A stretch of 58,901 bases of DNA, taken from the NCBI GenBank assembly GCA_944326945.1, contig CALVFY010000014.1, forward strand, positions 1 through 58,901. The letters are read 5' to 3'. The position numbers were made by a program, and so were the translations under genes. The stretch comes from an uncultured Rikenellaceae bacterium. Lineage in GTDB: Bacteria; Bacteroidota; Bacteroidia; Bacteroidales; Rikenellaceae. The notes below the pieces were generated by a model. That model was not told the DNA's origin. It did not search any database and saw only the letters and a list, made by a program, of their open reading frames with translations. Of this stretch, positions 46,915 to 55,884 are shown piece after piece; the first letter of the stretch is position 1, and each line of letters begins with the position of its first letter.

Positions 46915-47646
46915 ATGAAAAAATCAAGTATGATTCGGGGTCTGTCCCTGTGTGTCGTTTTAGTAGGGTGTTTAATGAGTTGTTCGCAACCGACAATCTC
47001 CTGGCGGATGGAACAAATGGCTGCTCCGGCTCAGATGGTCAGCGGCGACAGCATTCGTATCGTGTATCCGGTGGCTGTGGGAGGAACAGTGGCCGATTCG
47101 ATCAACCGGACCGTTGAACAGACGCTGAGTCTGATTGTCGGATTGGAGCCGGAGCCGAGAGGCGATTTGTCGCAACGGATCGATTCCTTGCTTAGGGAGA
47201 GAAACTACGATACGATGATTCGTCACATATCTTATGAAATGCTGGTCAACGGTGAGGTGGAAGAGTTCGGCAAGGTGGCTTCCGTTCGTCTCGGATCGTA
47301 TGTCTATTTGGGTGGGGCTCATGGACTGCAAATGGCTACGTTTCTTAATTTCGACCTGAATTCGGGACGGAAGCTCGATCGTCTGGAACTGTTTGCGGAT
47401 ACCGCCGCTTTGTGGACCCTAAATAAAGAGGCTTTTCTTCGGGCTCGCGGTGCGGATTTGACCGATGCCGTTTTGTTTGTTGCTCCCGATGAATTACCTT
47501 TGCCGCAAAATATCGCCATCGACAGCGCGGGTGTGCGGATGCACTATAATCCTTATGAGATAGCTCCGTATGTATTCGGTCCGACGGACTATCTGTTGCC
47601 TATGGATGAGGTCCGTTCGCTGCTCGATCCGAAAATTTCCCGGTAG
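46915..47646 (+). CDS. DUF3298/RsiV-like lipoprotein
   Basis: This 243-residue protein has a lipobox (LMSC, Cys near 23). The mature part begins with a DUF4163-like segment, and a DUF3298 segment follows with YVYLGGAHG, ATFLNFDLNSGRKL and a closing EIAPYVFGPTDYLLPM. These features are seen in RsiV-type and related periplasmic proteins. There is no anti-sigma transmembrane part here, so it is a surface or periplasmic lipoprotein of unknown function. It lies between aroK and purL in the same direction. Confidence 0.77.
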   Translation: MKKSSMIRGLSLCVVLVGCLMSCSQPTISWRMEQMAAPAQMVSGDSIRIVYPVAVGGTVADSINRTVEQTLSLIVGLEPEPRGDLSQRIDSLLRERNYDTMIRHISYEMLVNGEVEEFGKVASVRLGSYVYLGGAHGLQMATFLNFDLNSGRKLDRLELFADTAALWTLNKEAFLRARGADLTDAVLFVAPDELPLPQNIAIDSAGVRMHYNPYEIAPYVFGPTDYLLPMDEVRSLLDPKISR

Positions 47647-47688
47647 TCCCGGGCGCATATGAATGAAGAAGACTAACTAAATGATCGA

Positions 47689-50600
47689 ATGATGATACTT
47701 TTTTTCAGTAAGGACGACACCGTATTCGCCGTCCAGACGAAAACAGAATTTTCTGCAGAACGGCTCGACCGCCTCAAGTGGTTGTTCGGAAACGCCGAAT
47801 ATCTCGATGTCTCCGCAGTGGAGGGGGATTTTATCGGTCCTCGTCGTGAGATGATCACTCCGTGGAGCACAAATGCCGTGGAGATTACTCAGAATATGGG
47901 TCTCGATGGTATCGTACGTATCGAGGAGTTCCGTCGGGTAAAAGATGGAAACGAGGCGTTCGATCCGATGCTGAACCGTCGGTATCATGGTCTCGATCAG
48001 GAAGTGTTTACGGTCAACAAGCGTCCTGACGATGTGGTATATATCGAGAATATCGAGGAGTACAACAAGCAGGAAGGGCTTGCTTTGAGTGCCGAGGAGA
48101 TGGAGTATCTGCGCGAGGTGAGCCGTCGTATGGAACGTCCGCTCACCGACAGTGAAGTGTTCGGTTTTTCGCAGGTTAATTCCGAGCACTGTCGTCACAA
48201 GATTTTCAACGGTGAATTCGTGATCGACGGACAGACGAAACCTGAGACTCTTTTCAAATTGATCAAGAAAACTACTTCGACCCATCCGGGAAGAGTAGTA
48301 TCGGCCTATAAGGATAATTGTGCTTTTTTGCAGGGTCCGGTGGCCGAGCAGTTCGCTCCCGCTACGCACGACAAGCCCGATTATTTCGAAACGAAAGATT
48401 TTGAGAGTGTTATATCGGTCAAGGCCGAGACTCACAATTTTCCTACGACGGTGGAACCGTTCAACGGGGCGGCTACCGGTACGGGCGGGGAGATTCGTGA
48501 CCGTATTGCGGGAGGTAAAGGTGCATTCCCCGTGGCAGGTACGGCTGTCTATATGACTTCGTATCCTCGTACGGAAGCGGATCGTCCTTGGGAACAGTAT
48601 ACTACCGAGCGTCCGTGGTTGTACCAGACCCCCGAAGATATTCTGATCAAGGCCTCGAACGGCGCTTCGGATTTCGGTAACAAGTTCGGCCAGCCGCTCA
48701 TCTGCGGATCGCTGCTGACTTTCGAACATTTCGAAAACGGGAAGAAGTATGGCTACGACAAGGTGATCATGCAGGCCGGTGGTGTCGGCTATGGTAAGAA
48801 GGTAGACAGCATTAAGGACGAACCTCGGGCCGGTGATCCGGTGGTGTTGCTGGGTGGCGACAACTATCGGATCGGTATGGGTGGAGGTGCTGTTTCATCG
48901 GTGGCTACGGGTGAATATCAGAGCGATATCGAATTGAATGCCGTGCAGCGGTCGAATCCCGAGATGCAGAAACGCGCTTACAATGCCATCCGTGCGGTGA
49001 GCGAGGAGGATATCAATCCGATCATTTCGATCCATGACCACGGAGCGGGCGGTCACTTGAATTGCCTGAGCGAATTGGTGGAGGCTACCGGTGGCCGGAT
49101 CGACATGGAGCAACTGCCGGTGGGCGATCCTACGTTGAGTGCCCGGGAGATTGTGGGCAATGAATCGCAGGAGCGTATGGGACTGGTGATCGACCGGAAT
49201 CAGATCGACCATCTGCGTCGGATAGCCGATCGCGAGCGTTCGCCGATGTATGTGATCGGAGAGGCTACGGGCGACGGGCGTTTTACTTTTGTAAACAATA
49301 AGACGGGTGAGAAACCGATCGACTGGCCGTTGGAATATATGTTCGGGAAGGCTCCCCGTACGGTGATGACCGACCGGCATGTGGAAGAGCGGTTCAAGGA
49401 GATTGAGTACAAGCCCGGGAACGTGGTAAAATATATCGAAGAGCTGTTGCAGTTGGAGGCGGTGGCCTGCAAGGACTGGCTGACCAACAAGGTGGACCGT
49501 TCGGTGACGGGACGTATTGCCATGCAGCAGTGCGCGGGAGCCGTACAGTTGCCGCTGAACGACTGTGCCGTAGTGGCTCTGGACTATCAGGGAATTTCGG
49601 GTATTGCTACCGCTTTGGGGCATGCCCCCGTGGCTGCACTGGCAGATCCGGCTAAAGGATCGGTGCTGGCGATCGCCGAGTCGCTGACCAACATAGTTTT
49701 CGCTCCGCTCACCTGTGGATTGGCTGGTGTGTCGTTGAGCGCCAACTGGATGTGGCCCTGCAAGAATGAGGGTGAGGATGCCCGGTTGTACGATGCTGTA
49801 CAGGCTGCCAGTGATTTTGCTATTGCGCTGGGTATCAATATTCCTACCGGGAAGGATTCGCTGTCGATGACGCAGAAATATCCCGACGGAGAGGTGGTTT
49901 ATGCCCCCGGAACGGTGATTATTACCTCGGCTGCCGAAGTGTCGGATATCAAGAAAACAGTTTCGCCCGTATTGAAGCATCGTTCAAGTCAGTTGATGTA
50001 TATCGATTTGAGCGGAGGATCGTTCGGCTTGGGGGGCAGCAGTTTCGGACAGCTGGTGGACCGTGTGGGAACGGATGTGCCTACGGTGACCGATGCCGAC
50101 TATTTCGCAGCAGGATTCGCCGCCATACAGAAACTGATCGTTGAAGGACGGGTATTGGCCGGTCACGATGTGTCGGCCGGAGGTCTGGTGACCACCTTGT
50201 TGGAGATGACTTTCGGTGATAATCGCAGCGGTATGTCGCTTGATCTGGATGTATTGGGCGAGGAGGATATCGTGAAACTGCTCTTCAGCGAGAAACCGGC
50301 CGTAGTGCTTCAGGTAGAAAATGCGGCTTCGGTGTGCGAAGAGTTGAAACTGGCCGGTGTGGATGCCTATCGGATCGGTGAGGTCAATTTCGAACGTCGT
50401 TTCCGCATTTCCAATGCCGGCGTGGAGTTCGAGTTGCTGATCGATCATCTGCGCGATTTGTGGTACAGGAGTTCCTATCTGCTCGACCGTCGTCAGAGCG
50501 GCGAGAAAAAGGCATTGGAACGTTACACGAATTATAAAAATCAGGAATTGCTTTATGCGTTCCCGGCGAACTTTACCGGGAAATGTGCTCAATACGGCAT

Positions 50601-51384
50601 CGATCCGCATCGCAAGACGAAAACGGGTATTCGGGCTGCAATCATCCGCGAAAAGGGATGTCAGTGTGACCGGGAGATGGCATGGTGTATGTATCTGGCC
50701 GGAATGGACGTGAAGGATGTGCACATGACCGATCTGGTATCGGGGCGAGAGACGCTCGAAGATGTTAATATGATTGTCTTTGTGGGTGGATTCTCCAATT
50801 CGGATGTGTTGGGTTCGGCCAAGGGCTGGGCCGGGGCATTCCTTTACAATGAAAAGGCTAAGCAGGCACTCGACCGGTTCTATGCGCGTCCCGACACCCT
50901 GTCGCTGGGCGTATGCAACGGGTGCCAGCTGATGATCGAGTTGGGATTGATCATGCCCGAAGATGCCGAAAAACCTCGGATGCTCCACAACGACAGCCAT
51001 AAGTTCGAATCGGGCTTTATCGGAGTGGAGGTGCGTCCTTCCAATTCGGTATTGTTGGGTTCGCTGGCAGGGAGCCGACTGGGTATCTGGGTGGCTCACG
51101 GAGAGGGTAAGTTCCACTTGCCTTACGAAGAGAGCCATTACAATGTGGCGTTGAAATATGCCTATGATGCCTATCCGGCCAATCCGAACGGTAGCGATTA
51201 CAACGTGGCCGGTATCGCCAGTGCCGACGGTCGTCATCTGGCTATGATGCCTCATTTGGAACGGTCGTTGCGTCCGTGGAACTGGGCTTATTATCCGGAG
51301 GAACGTGCGCAGGACGAGGTTTCTCCTTGGATCGAAGTCTTCGTGAATGCCCGCAAGTGGATTGAGACCAACGGGAAAAAATAG
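47689..51384 (+). CDS. purL: Phosphoribosylformylglycinamidine synthase, single-chain
   Basis: This 1231-residue purine enzyme makes FGAM from FGAR and glutamine. It is the long, single-chain form: an N-terminal PurS-like part, two AIRS-like synthetase halves (VNSEHCRHK, KAETHNFPT, GGRIDMEQL, AGGLVTTLLEM) and a C-terminal class I glutaminase with nucleophile Cys1076 in LGVCNGCQLM and the WVAHGEGKF histidine. Length is slightly below that of E. coli PurL (1295). It lies upstream of murI by 9 nt. Two adjacent Met codons could start it. Confidence 0.97.
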   Translation: MMILFFSKDDTVFAVQTKTEFSAERLDRLKWLFGNAEYLDVSAVEGDFIGPRREMITPWSTNAVEITQNMGLDGIVRIEEFRRVKDGNEAFDPMLNRRYHGLDQEVFTVNKRPDDVVYIENIEEYNKQEGLALSAEEMEYLREVSRRMERPLTDSEVFGFSQVNSEHCRHKIFNGEFVIDGQTKPETLFKLIKKTTSTHPGRVVSAYKDNCAFLQGPVAEQFAPATHDKPDYFETKDFESVISVKAETHNFPTTVEPFNGAATGTGGEIRDRIAGGKGAFPVAGTAVYMTSYPRTEADRPWEQYTTERPWLYQTPEDILIKASNGASDFGNKFGQPLICGSLLTFEHFENGKKYGYDKVIMQAGGVGYGKKVDSIKDEPRAGDPVVLLGGDNYRIGMGGGAVSSVATGEYQSDIELNAVQRSNPEMQKRAYNAIRAVSEEDINPIISIHDHGAGGHLNCLSELVEATGGRIDMEQLPVGDPTLSAREIVGNESQERMGLVIDRNQIDHLRRIADRERSPMYVIGEATGDGRFTFVNNKTGEKPIDWPLEYMFGKAPRTVMTDRHVEERFKEIEYKPGNVVKYIEELLQLEAVACKDWLTNKVDRSVTGRIAMQQCAGAVQLPLNDCAVVALDYQGISGIATALGHAPVAALADPAKGSVLAIAESLTNIVFAPLTCGLAGVSLSANWMWPCKNEGEDARLYDAVQAASDFAIALGINIPTGKDSLSMTQKYPDGEVVYAPGTVIITSAAEVSDIKKTVSPVLKHRSSQLMYIDLSGGSFGLGGSSFGQLVDRVGTDVPTVTDADYFAAGFAAIQKLIVEGRVLAGHDVSAGGLVTTLLEMTFGDNRSGMSLDLDVLGEEDIVKLLFSEKPAVVLQVENAASVCEELKLAGVDAYRIGEVNFERRFRISNAGVEFELLIDHLRDLWYRSSYLLDRRQSGEKKALERYTNYKNQELLYAFPANFTGKCAQYGIDPHRKTKTGIRAAIIREKGCQCDREMAWCMYLAGMDVKDVHMTDLVSGRETLEDVNMIVFVGGFSNSDVLGSAKGWAGAFLYNEKAKQALDRFYARPDTLSLGVCNGCQLMIELGLIMPEDAEKPRMLHNDSHKFESGFIGVEVRPSNSVLLGSLAGSRLGIWVAHGEGKFHLPYEESHYNVALKYAYDAYPANPNGSDYNVAGIASADGRHLAMMPHLERSLRPWNWAYYPEERAQDEVSPWIEVFVNARKWIETNGKK

Positions 51385-51393
51385 CAAAAAACG

Positions 51394-52176
51394 ATGAATA
51401 ATGCGCCCATAGCTGTATTCGATTCCGGATTGGGCGGACTTTCCGTCTGGCGTGAATTGCGCAGGAGACTGCCGCGTGAATCGTTGTACTATTTCGGTGA
51501 CGGCGAGCACTGTCCTTATGGGCCCAAGCCTCGTGAGGAGGTGGTCGGATATGTGGATGAGGCGGTACGGATGTTGCTCGACCGGGGTGTGAAGATGGTG
51601 GTCGTCGCCTGCAATGCCGCCACGGCTGCGGCGATCGATTATTTGAGAGTGCACTACCAAGTGCCGTTCGTGGGAATGGAACCGGCCGTGAAGCCGGCCG
51701 CTCTCTCATCCGAAAGCGGCGTGATCGGAGTATTGGCTACGGCCGGGACCCTGAAAGGGAGGCTTTACAGGGAGACGGCTGCCCGTTATGCCGGTCGGGT
51801 GAAGATTCTGGAGGCCGTGGGCGATGGTTTCGTGGAGTTGGTCGAGGCGCACAAAGAACAGACCCAGGAGGCGGTGGATACCGTACGCCGGGTAGTGAAA
51901 CCGATGCTCGATGCCGGAGTTGACCGGATTGTTCTCGGGTGTACTCACTATCCTTTCCTGACGGGAGCCTTGCGGAAGGTGATCGGCGGCCGAAAGGTGA
52001 CGCTGATTGATCCGGCGCCTGCCGTGGAACGGCGTGTGGCTCAATTGTTGGATGAGAAAGCTCTGTCTGCCGGAGAGGATCATGAACCGGAATATGCTTT
52101 CTTTACCGCTTCGGATGAGGCATATCGTCAGGGTATTATCTCCAAAAGCGAACAGGCTTTACTGCTTGATTTGTAA
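51394..52176 (+). CDS. murI: Glutamate racemase
   Basis: This 260-residue cytosolic enzyme supplies D-glutamate for peptidoglycan. The two catalytic cysteines are in VVACNAAT (Cys73) and LGCTHYPF (Cys183). The N-terminal FDSGLGGLSV with Asp10 and the GDGEHCPYG loop are also present. Length and motifs are complete. It begins 9 nt after purL, so it is probably cotranscribed, and is followed by ftsK, a cell-division gene. Confidence 0.96.
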   Translation: MNNAPIAVFDSGLGGLSVWRELRRRLPRESLYYFGDGEHCPYGPKPREEVVGYVDEAVRMLLDRGVKMVVVACNAATAAAIDYLRVHYQVPFVGMEPAVKPAALSSESGVIGVLATAGTLKGRLYRETAARYAGRVKILEAVGDGFVELVEAHKEQTQEAVDTVRRVVKPMLDAGVDRIVLGCTHYPFLTGALRKVIGGRKVTLIDPAPAVERRVAQLLDEKALSAGEDHEPEYAFFTASDEAYRQGIISKSEQALLLDL

Positions 52177-52271
52177 AGTTTGTCCGGGGTCGCAGGTGTC
52201 GAATTTCGTAAAAAAAGATTAACTTTGATCGTTTGATTCGATAGAGTCGGAATGAGTCCGATAACAGATAT

Positions 52272-55073
52272 ATGGCAGTGGCAAAAAAAGATAAAAATGC
52301 GGAGAAGTCGACAAGGGAACGAAAAGGCCTGACCGATAATCAACGGTGGGTATATGGATTCATGCTGTTTTTTTTCTCACTGTTCGTGCTGCTTTCGGTG
52401 GTGTCTTACTATTTCTATTGGGCTGACGATCAGGGTGCTGTGCGTGGGGGTGCTCTTTGGAAAGGTGAAGTGTCGGTGCTGAATAACGGGGGAAAACTCG
52501 GAGCCTTGCTGGGGCATTGGATCGTAGGGGAATGGTTCGGAGTGTTCGGAATCGCTATCCCGGTCGTGCTGACGATTCTTTCGTTGCGGATCATACGTTA
52601 TCGCCCGCTTTTCTTACGCAAATCTGTCCGGCTGTCGTTGATTGTGATGATTCTCGGATCGCTTTCTCTCGGTTTTCTCTTCGGTTCGAAGTGGACTGTC
52701 TTCGGAACCGGTTTGGGGGGCGCCCATGGCATTTTGGTGGCCGCGTGGATCGAATCTTATCTGGGCGGATTGGGTACGGGATTGCTGCTGCTGCTGGCAT
52801 GGATCTTACTGGCCGTTTATATCAATCGCAACACGATCAAGGTGGTGAATCGGGTGGGAAAGGAGATTCTGGATAACAGTGTGAAGGTAGGTGAGGCGGT
52901 GACGCGTCAGGCTGCCGATTTGGTTCCGCATATCAATTTGGCTAAGACTGGAAAAGAACATGACGATTCCCATGTCCAGAAGGGGGAAGAGTCTCATCCC
53001 ATGCCTCGGAGATTGTCTGAGCCGGAAAGGGAACCGATGAAAGGCTCGATGAAGGACCCGGTTGTGGAGGCGTCGAAAGAGATTCCATTGACGCCAGAGG
53101 CTGTGAGCAGTGGACTGTTGGATGATGTGTTGATGACCGATAAGAAAATCGAAGGAGAGCCAGGATTCGAGGTGACTGATCTTCGTGACTCCCGGGAGGA
53201 AGAAGAGGGTGTCTTTAAGGTTGTTCGGGTGACGGATCGTGCGGATAGCCAAAACCTGAAGACTGAGAGTGGCATTGGGAAAGAAGAGATTGTGGCAGAA
53301 ACGAATGTACCTGAAATTATAGATCTTACGAAAGATGATTCTGCCATTCGGGCTTCGGAAGAGACTGCGGCAGAACAAGTGCAGGAGTCTGTGGAGGAGG
53401 GAGATTTTGAGATCGTGGAGAAATCCGATACGGCTCCCTTGTCGGTCGGAGGTGTGGTGGAATCGGCTGTCAATGGCCGTTTTGTGAAATCGGACGACGG
53501 AATGGAAATTGTGGTCGCGGCTAAAAAAGATGTACTGCTGGATGATGACCAGATCGAGAACAGTTTGTACGATCCGACCAAAGAACTCTCTAAATATCAG
53601 CGACCTCCGGTCGAGATCTTGGAAGATCACAGTGTGGACGTGCGAGTGACCGAAGAGGAGATCTACGAAAACAAAAACCGGATTATCGAAACACTTGAGA
53701 ATTTCGGAATCAGTATTCAGAAGATCAAGGCTACGATCGGTCCTACGGTGACACTGTACGAAATTGTTCCTGCGCCGGGTGTGCGGATCTCTAAAATTAA
53801 GAATCTGGAAGATGATATTGCGCTGAGTCTTTCGGCACTTGGTATCCGAATTATCGCGCCGATGCCCGGTAAGGGGACTATCGGTATCGAGGTGCCCAAT
53901 AAGGATAAGGAGGTGGTGTCGATGTATTCGGTGATCAAGTCGATGAAGTTCCAGGAATCGAAGTATGACTTGCCGGTAGTGCTCGGAAAAACCATCCAGA
54001 ACGAAACCTATGTGATCGACCTGGCAAAGATGCCTCACCTGCTGATGGCAGGTGCCACGGGACAAGGTAAGTCGGTCGGACTGAATGCGATCCTCGCTTC
54101 GTTGCTCTACAAGAAACATCCGGCCGAATTGAAATTGGTGCTGGTCGATCCGAAAAAGGTGGAGTTGACGTTGTATGCTAAATTGGAAAAGCATTTTCTG
54201 GCCAAAATGCCTGGCGAAGACGATGCCATCATCACCGATACCCATAAGGTGATCTATACGCTCAATTCACTCTGCATTGAGATGGATAATCGGTACGATC
54301 TGTTGCGGAAGGCCGAAGTACGTAATATCAAAGAGTATAACGAGAAGTTTACCAAACGTAAACTCAATCCCGAGAAAGGTCACCGATATTTGCCTTATAT
54401 CGTGGTGATTATCGATGAGTTTGCCGATATGATCATGACCGCCGGCCGCGAAATCGAAACCCCGATCGCTCGGTTGGCCCAGTTGGCCCGTGCAATCGGG
54501 ATCCATTTGGTGATCGCAACCCAGCGTCCTACGACAAATATTATTACAGGACTGATCAAGGCCAATTTTCCGGCGCGAATCGCTTTCCGGGTGACCTCCA
54601 TGATCGATTCGCGTACTATCCTCGACCAGCCCGGTGCTAATCAGTTGATCGGACGCGGAGATATGCTCGTCTCGACGGGCAGCGATGTGACTCGGGTCCA
54701 GTGTGCCTTTATCGACACGCCCGAGGTGGAACGTATGACCGAATTCATCGGTAATCAACGGGGGTATCCTTCGGCTTATGAGTTGCCGGAATATACGCCC
54801 GAAGATGCCGGCGGATCGGTGAAGAGTGCCGATATGGGACAATTGGATCCAATGTTCGAAGATGTAGCCCGTTTTATCGTGCAGAATCAACAGGGCTCTA
54901 CCTCCTCTATTCAGCGTCGTTTCTCGATCGGATACAACCGGGCCGGACGGATTATGGATCAGATCGAAGCGGCAGGGATCGTGGGGCGTGCCGAGGGCAG
55001 CAAACCCCGAGAGGTGCTTATTGCCGATATGCAGTCGCTGGAGATGTTGTTGTCGAATTTGGGGCAGTTCTGA
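52272..55073 (+). CDS. ftsK: DNA translocase FtsK/SpoIIIE
   Basis: This 933-residue septal motor moves chromosome ends away during division. The membrane part (about 25-200) has four to five hydrophobic segments. An acidic, Ser/Glu-rich linker (about 220-430) follows, then the alpha/beta RecA motor with Walker A GATGQGKSV at 594-602 and Walker B VVIIDEFADM. The winged-helix gamma domain (RRFSIGYNRAGRIMDQIE) at the end reads KOPS-like DNA signals. Length is as in other Bacteroidota. It precedes the LolA-like gene by 32 nt. Confidence 0.96.
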   Translation: MAVAKKDKNAEKSTRERKGLTDNQRWVYGFMLFFFSLFVLLSVVSYYFYWADDQGAVRGGALWKGEVSVLNNGGKLGALLGHWIVGEWFGVFGIAIPVVLTILSLRIIRYRPLFLRKSVRLSLIVMILGSLSLGFLFGSKWTVFGTGLGGAHGILVAAWIESYLGGLGTGLLLLLAWILLAVYINRNTIKVVNRVGKEILDNSVKVGEAVTRQAADLVPHINLAKTGKEHDDSHVQKGEESHPMPRRLSEPEREPMKGSMKDPVVEASKEIPLTPEAVSSGLLDDVLMTDKKIEGEPGFEVTDLRDSREEEEGVFKVVRVTDRADSQNLKTESGIGKEEIVAETNVPEIIDLTKDDSAIRASEETAAEQVQESVEEGDFEIVEKSDTAPLSVGGVVESAVNGRFVKSDDGMEIVVAAKKDVLLDDDQIENSLYDPTKELSKYQRPPVEILEDHSVDVRVTEEEIYENKNRIIETLENFGISIQKIKATIGPTVTLYEIVPAPGVRISKIKNLEDDIALSLSALGIRIIAPMPGKGTIGIEVPNKDKEVVSMYSVIKSMKFQESKYDLPVVLGKTIQNETYVIDLAKMPHLLMAGATGQGKSVGLNAILASLLYKKHPAELKLVLVDPKKVELTLYAKLEKHFLAKMPGEDDAIITDTHKVIYTLNSLCIEMDNRYDLLRKAEVRNIKEYNEKFTKRKLNPEKGHRYLPYIVVIIDEFADMIMTAGREIETPIARLAQLARAIGIHLVIATQRPTTNIITGLIKANFPARIAFRVTSMIDSRTILDQPGANQLIGRGDMLVSTGSDVTRVQCAFIDTPEVERMTEFIGNQRGYPSAYELPEYTPEDAGGSVKSADMGQLDPMFEDVARFIVQNQQGSTSSIQRRFSIGYNRAGRIMDQIEAAGIVGRAEGSKPREVLIADMQSLEMLLSNLGQF

Positions 55074-55105
55074 GTAACGGAAAAACGTTAAATCGTTCGG
55101 ATAAG

Positions 55106-55741
55106 ATGAAAAGATATGTATTGGTGTGCGTATTGTGGCTGGCCGCCTTGTGTGCAAATGCGGACGAACGGTCATCGGCGCTGTTGAATAAACTCTCTTC
55201 CCTGATCGGAGGGTATGGAAACTATCGGGTGGAGTTCACGGTCTATATTCCCGGTCTGCAACCCCAGCAAATAGAGGGATATTATTTGGTCAATGACGAC
55301 AAATACTATATCTCTGTAGAAGAGAGCGAGGTCTATTGTGACGGTAAAATCAAATATGAGGTGAATCGGGCCGATCGGGAGGTGACAATCGATGCAGTCA
55401 ATCCTGCCGAACGGAATATACTGTCGAATCCTACGCGTGCATTTGAGTTTTTGGATGGTTCGTTTACGCATAGTGCTCAGGGAGAGGTGTTGGTGGAGGA
55501 GAAGCGTTGCGATCGGATCTTGTTGCGTCCGGTAGACAAGGCGTTGGGTCTGAGTGAGGTGACGTTGGATGTGGATCGGCAGAGCGGACTTCCGGTGCGT
55601 CTCGCTTATCGTTTGGAGGGTAGTTCTGCGCCGATCAGTATCGGGATAGATCGGATCGTGCCCCATGCGGCGGCAGACCCTTCGGTATTTGCCTTCAACC
55701 GTAGTAAATACAAAGGCTTCGAGATGATAGATTTTAGATAG
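55106..55741 (+). CDS. LolA-like outer-membrane lipoprotein carrier
   Basis: This 211-residue periplasmic protein has a signal peptide (about 1-19, ending CANA). The mature fold is an open beta-barrel: YRVEFTVYIPG, EGYYLVNDDKYYISV, KIKYEVNRADREVTI and DRILLRPVDKALGLSEVTLDVD follow the LolA pattern. It is likely to carry lipoproteins or a related lipid across the periplasm. Bacteroidota have several LolA-like proteins, so I give no gene symbol. It follows ftsK, the same order as in many bacteria (ftsK-lolA), which supports the call. Confidence 0.82.
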   Translation: MKRYVLVCVLWLAALCANADERSSALLNKLSSLIGGYGNYRVEFTVYIPGLQPQQIEGYYLVNDDKYYISVEESEVYCDGKIKYEVNRADREVTIDAVNPAERNILSNPTRAFEFLDGSFTHSAQGEVLVEEKRCDRILLRPVDKALGLSEVTLDVDRQSGLPVRLAYRLEGSSAPISIGIDRIVPHAAADPSVFAFNRSKYKGFEMIDFR

Positions 55742-55746
55742 AATTT

Positions 55747-55777
55747 TTTGCCGTTCGATAAATTATCAGTACCTTAG
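55747..55777 (+). promoter_or_regulatory. gyrA promoter
   Basis: TTTG (55747-55750), a 19-nt spacer and TACCTTAG (55770-55777) make a good Bacteroidota promoter. The leader is about 100 nt and includes a small GC-rich dyad, CGCGAC and GATCGCG (55801-55820 region). A supercoiling-sensitive promoter would be expected for a gyrase gene, but nothing in the sequence proves it. Confidence 0.65.
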
Positions 55778-55884
55778 CAAAGTTTATGGAAAGGGTTTTT
55801 CGCGACGAAAAGAGATCGCGTTGTCCCGAAAGTGGAGAACTTTCGCATGATTGAATTTAAATTGCTGGTTGTCAATTAAATATT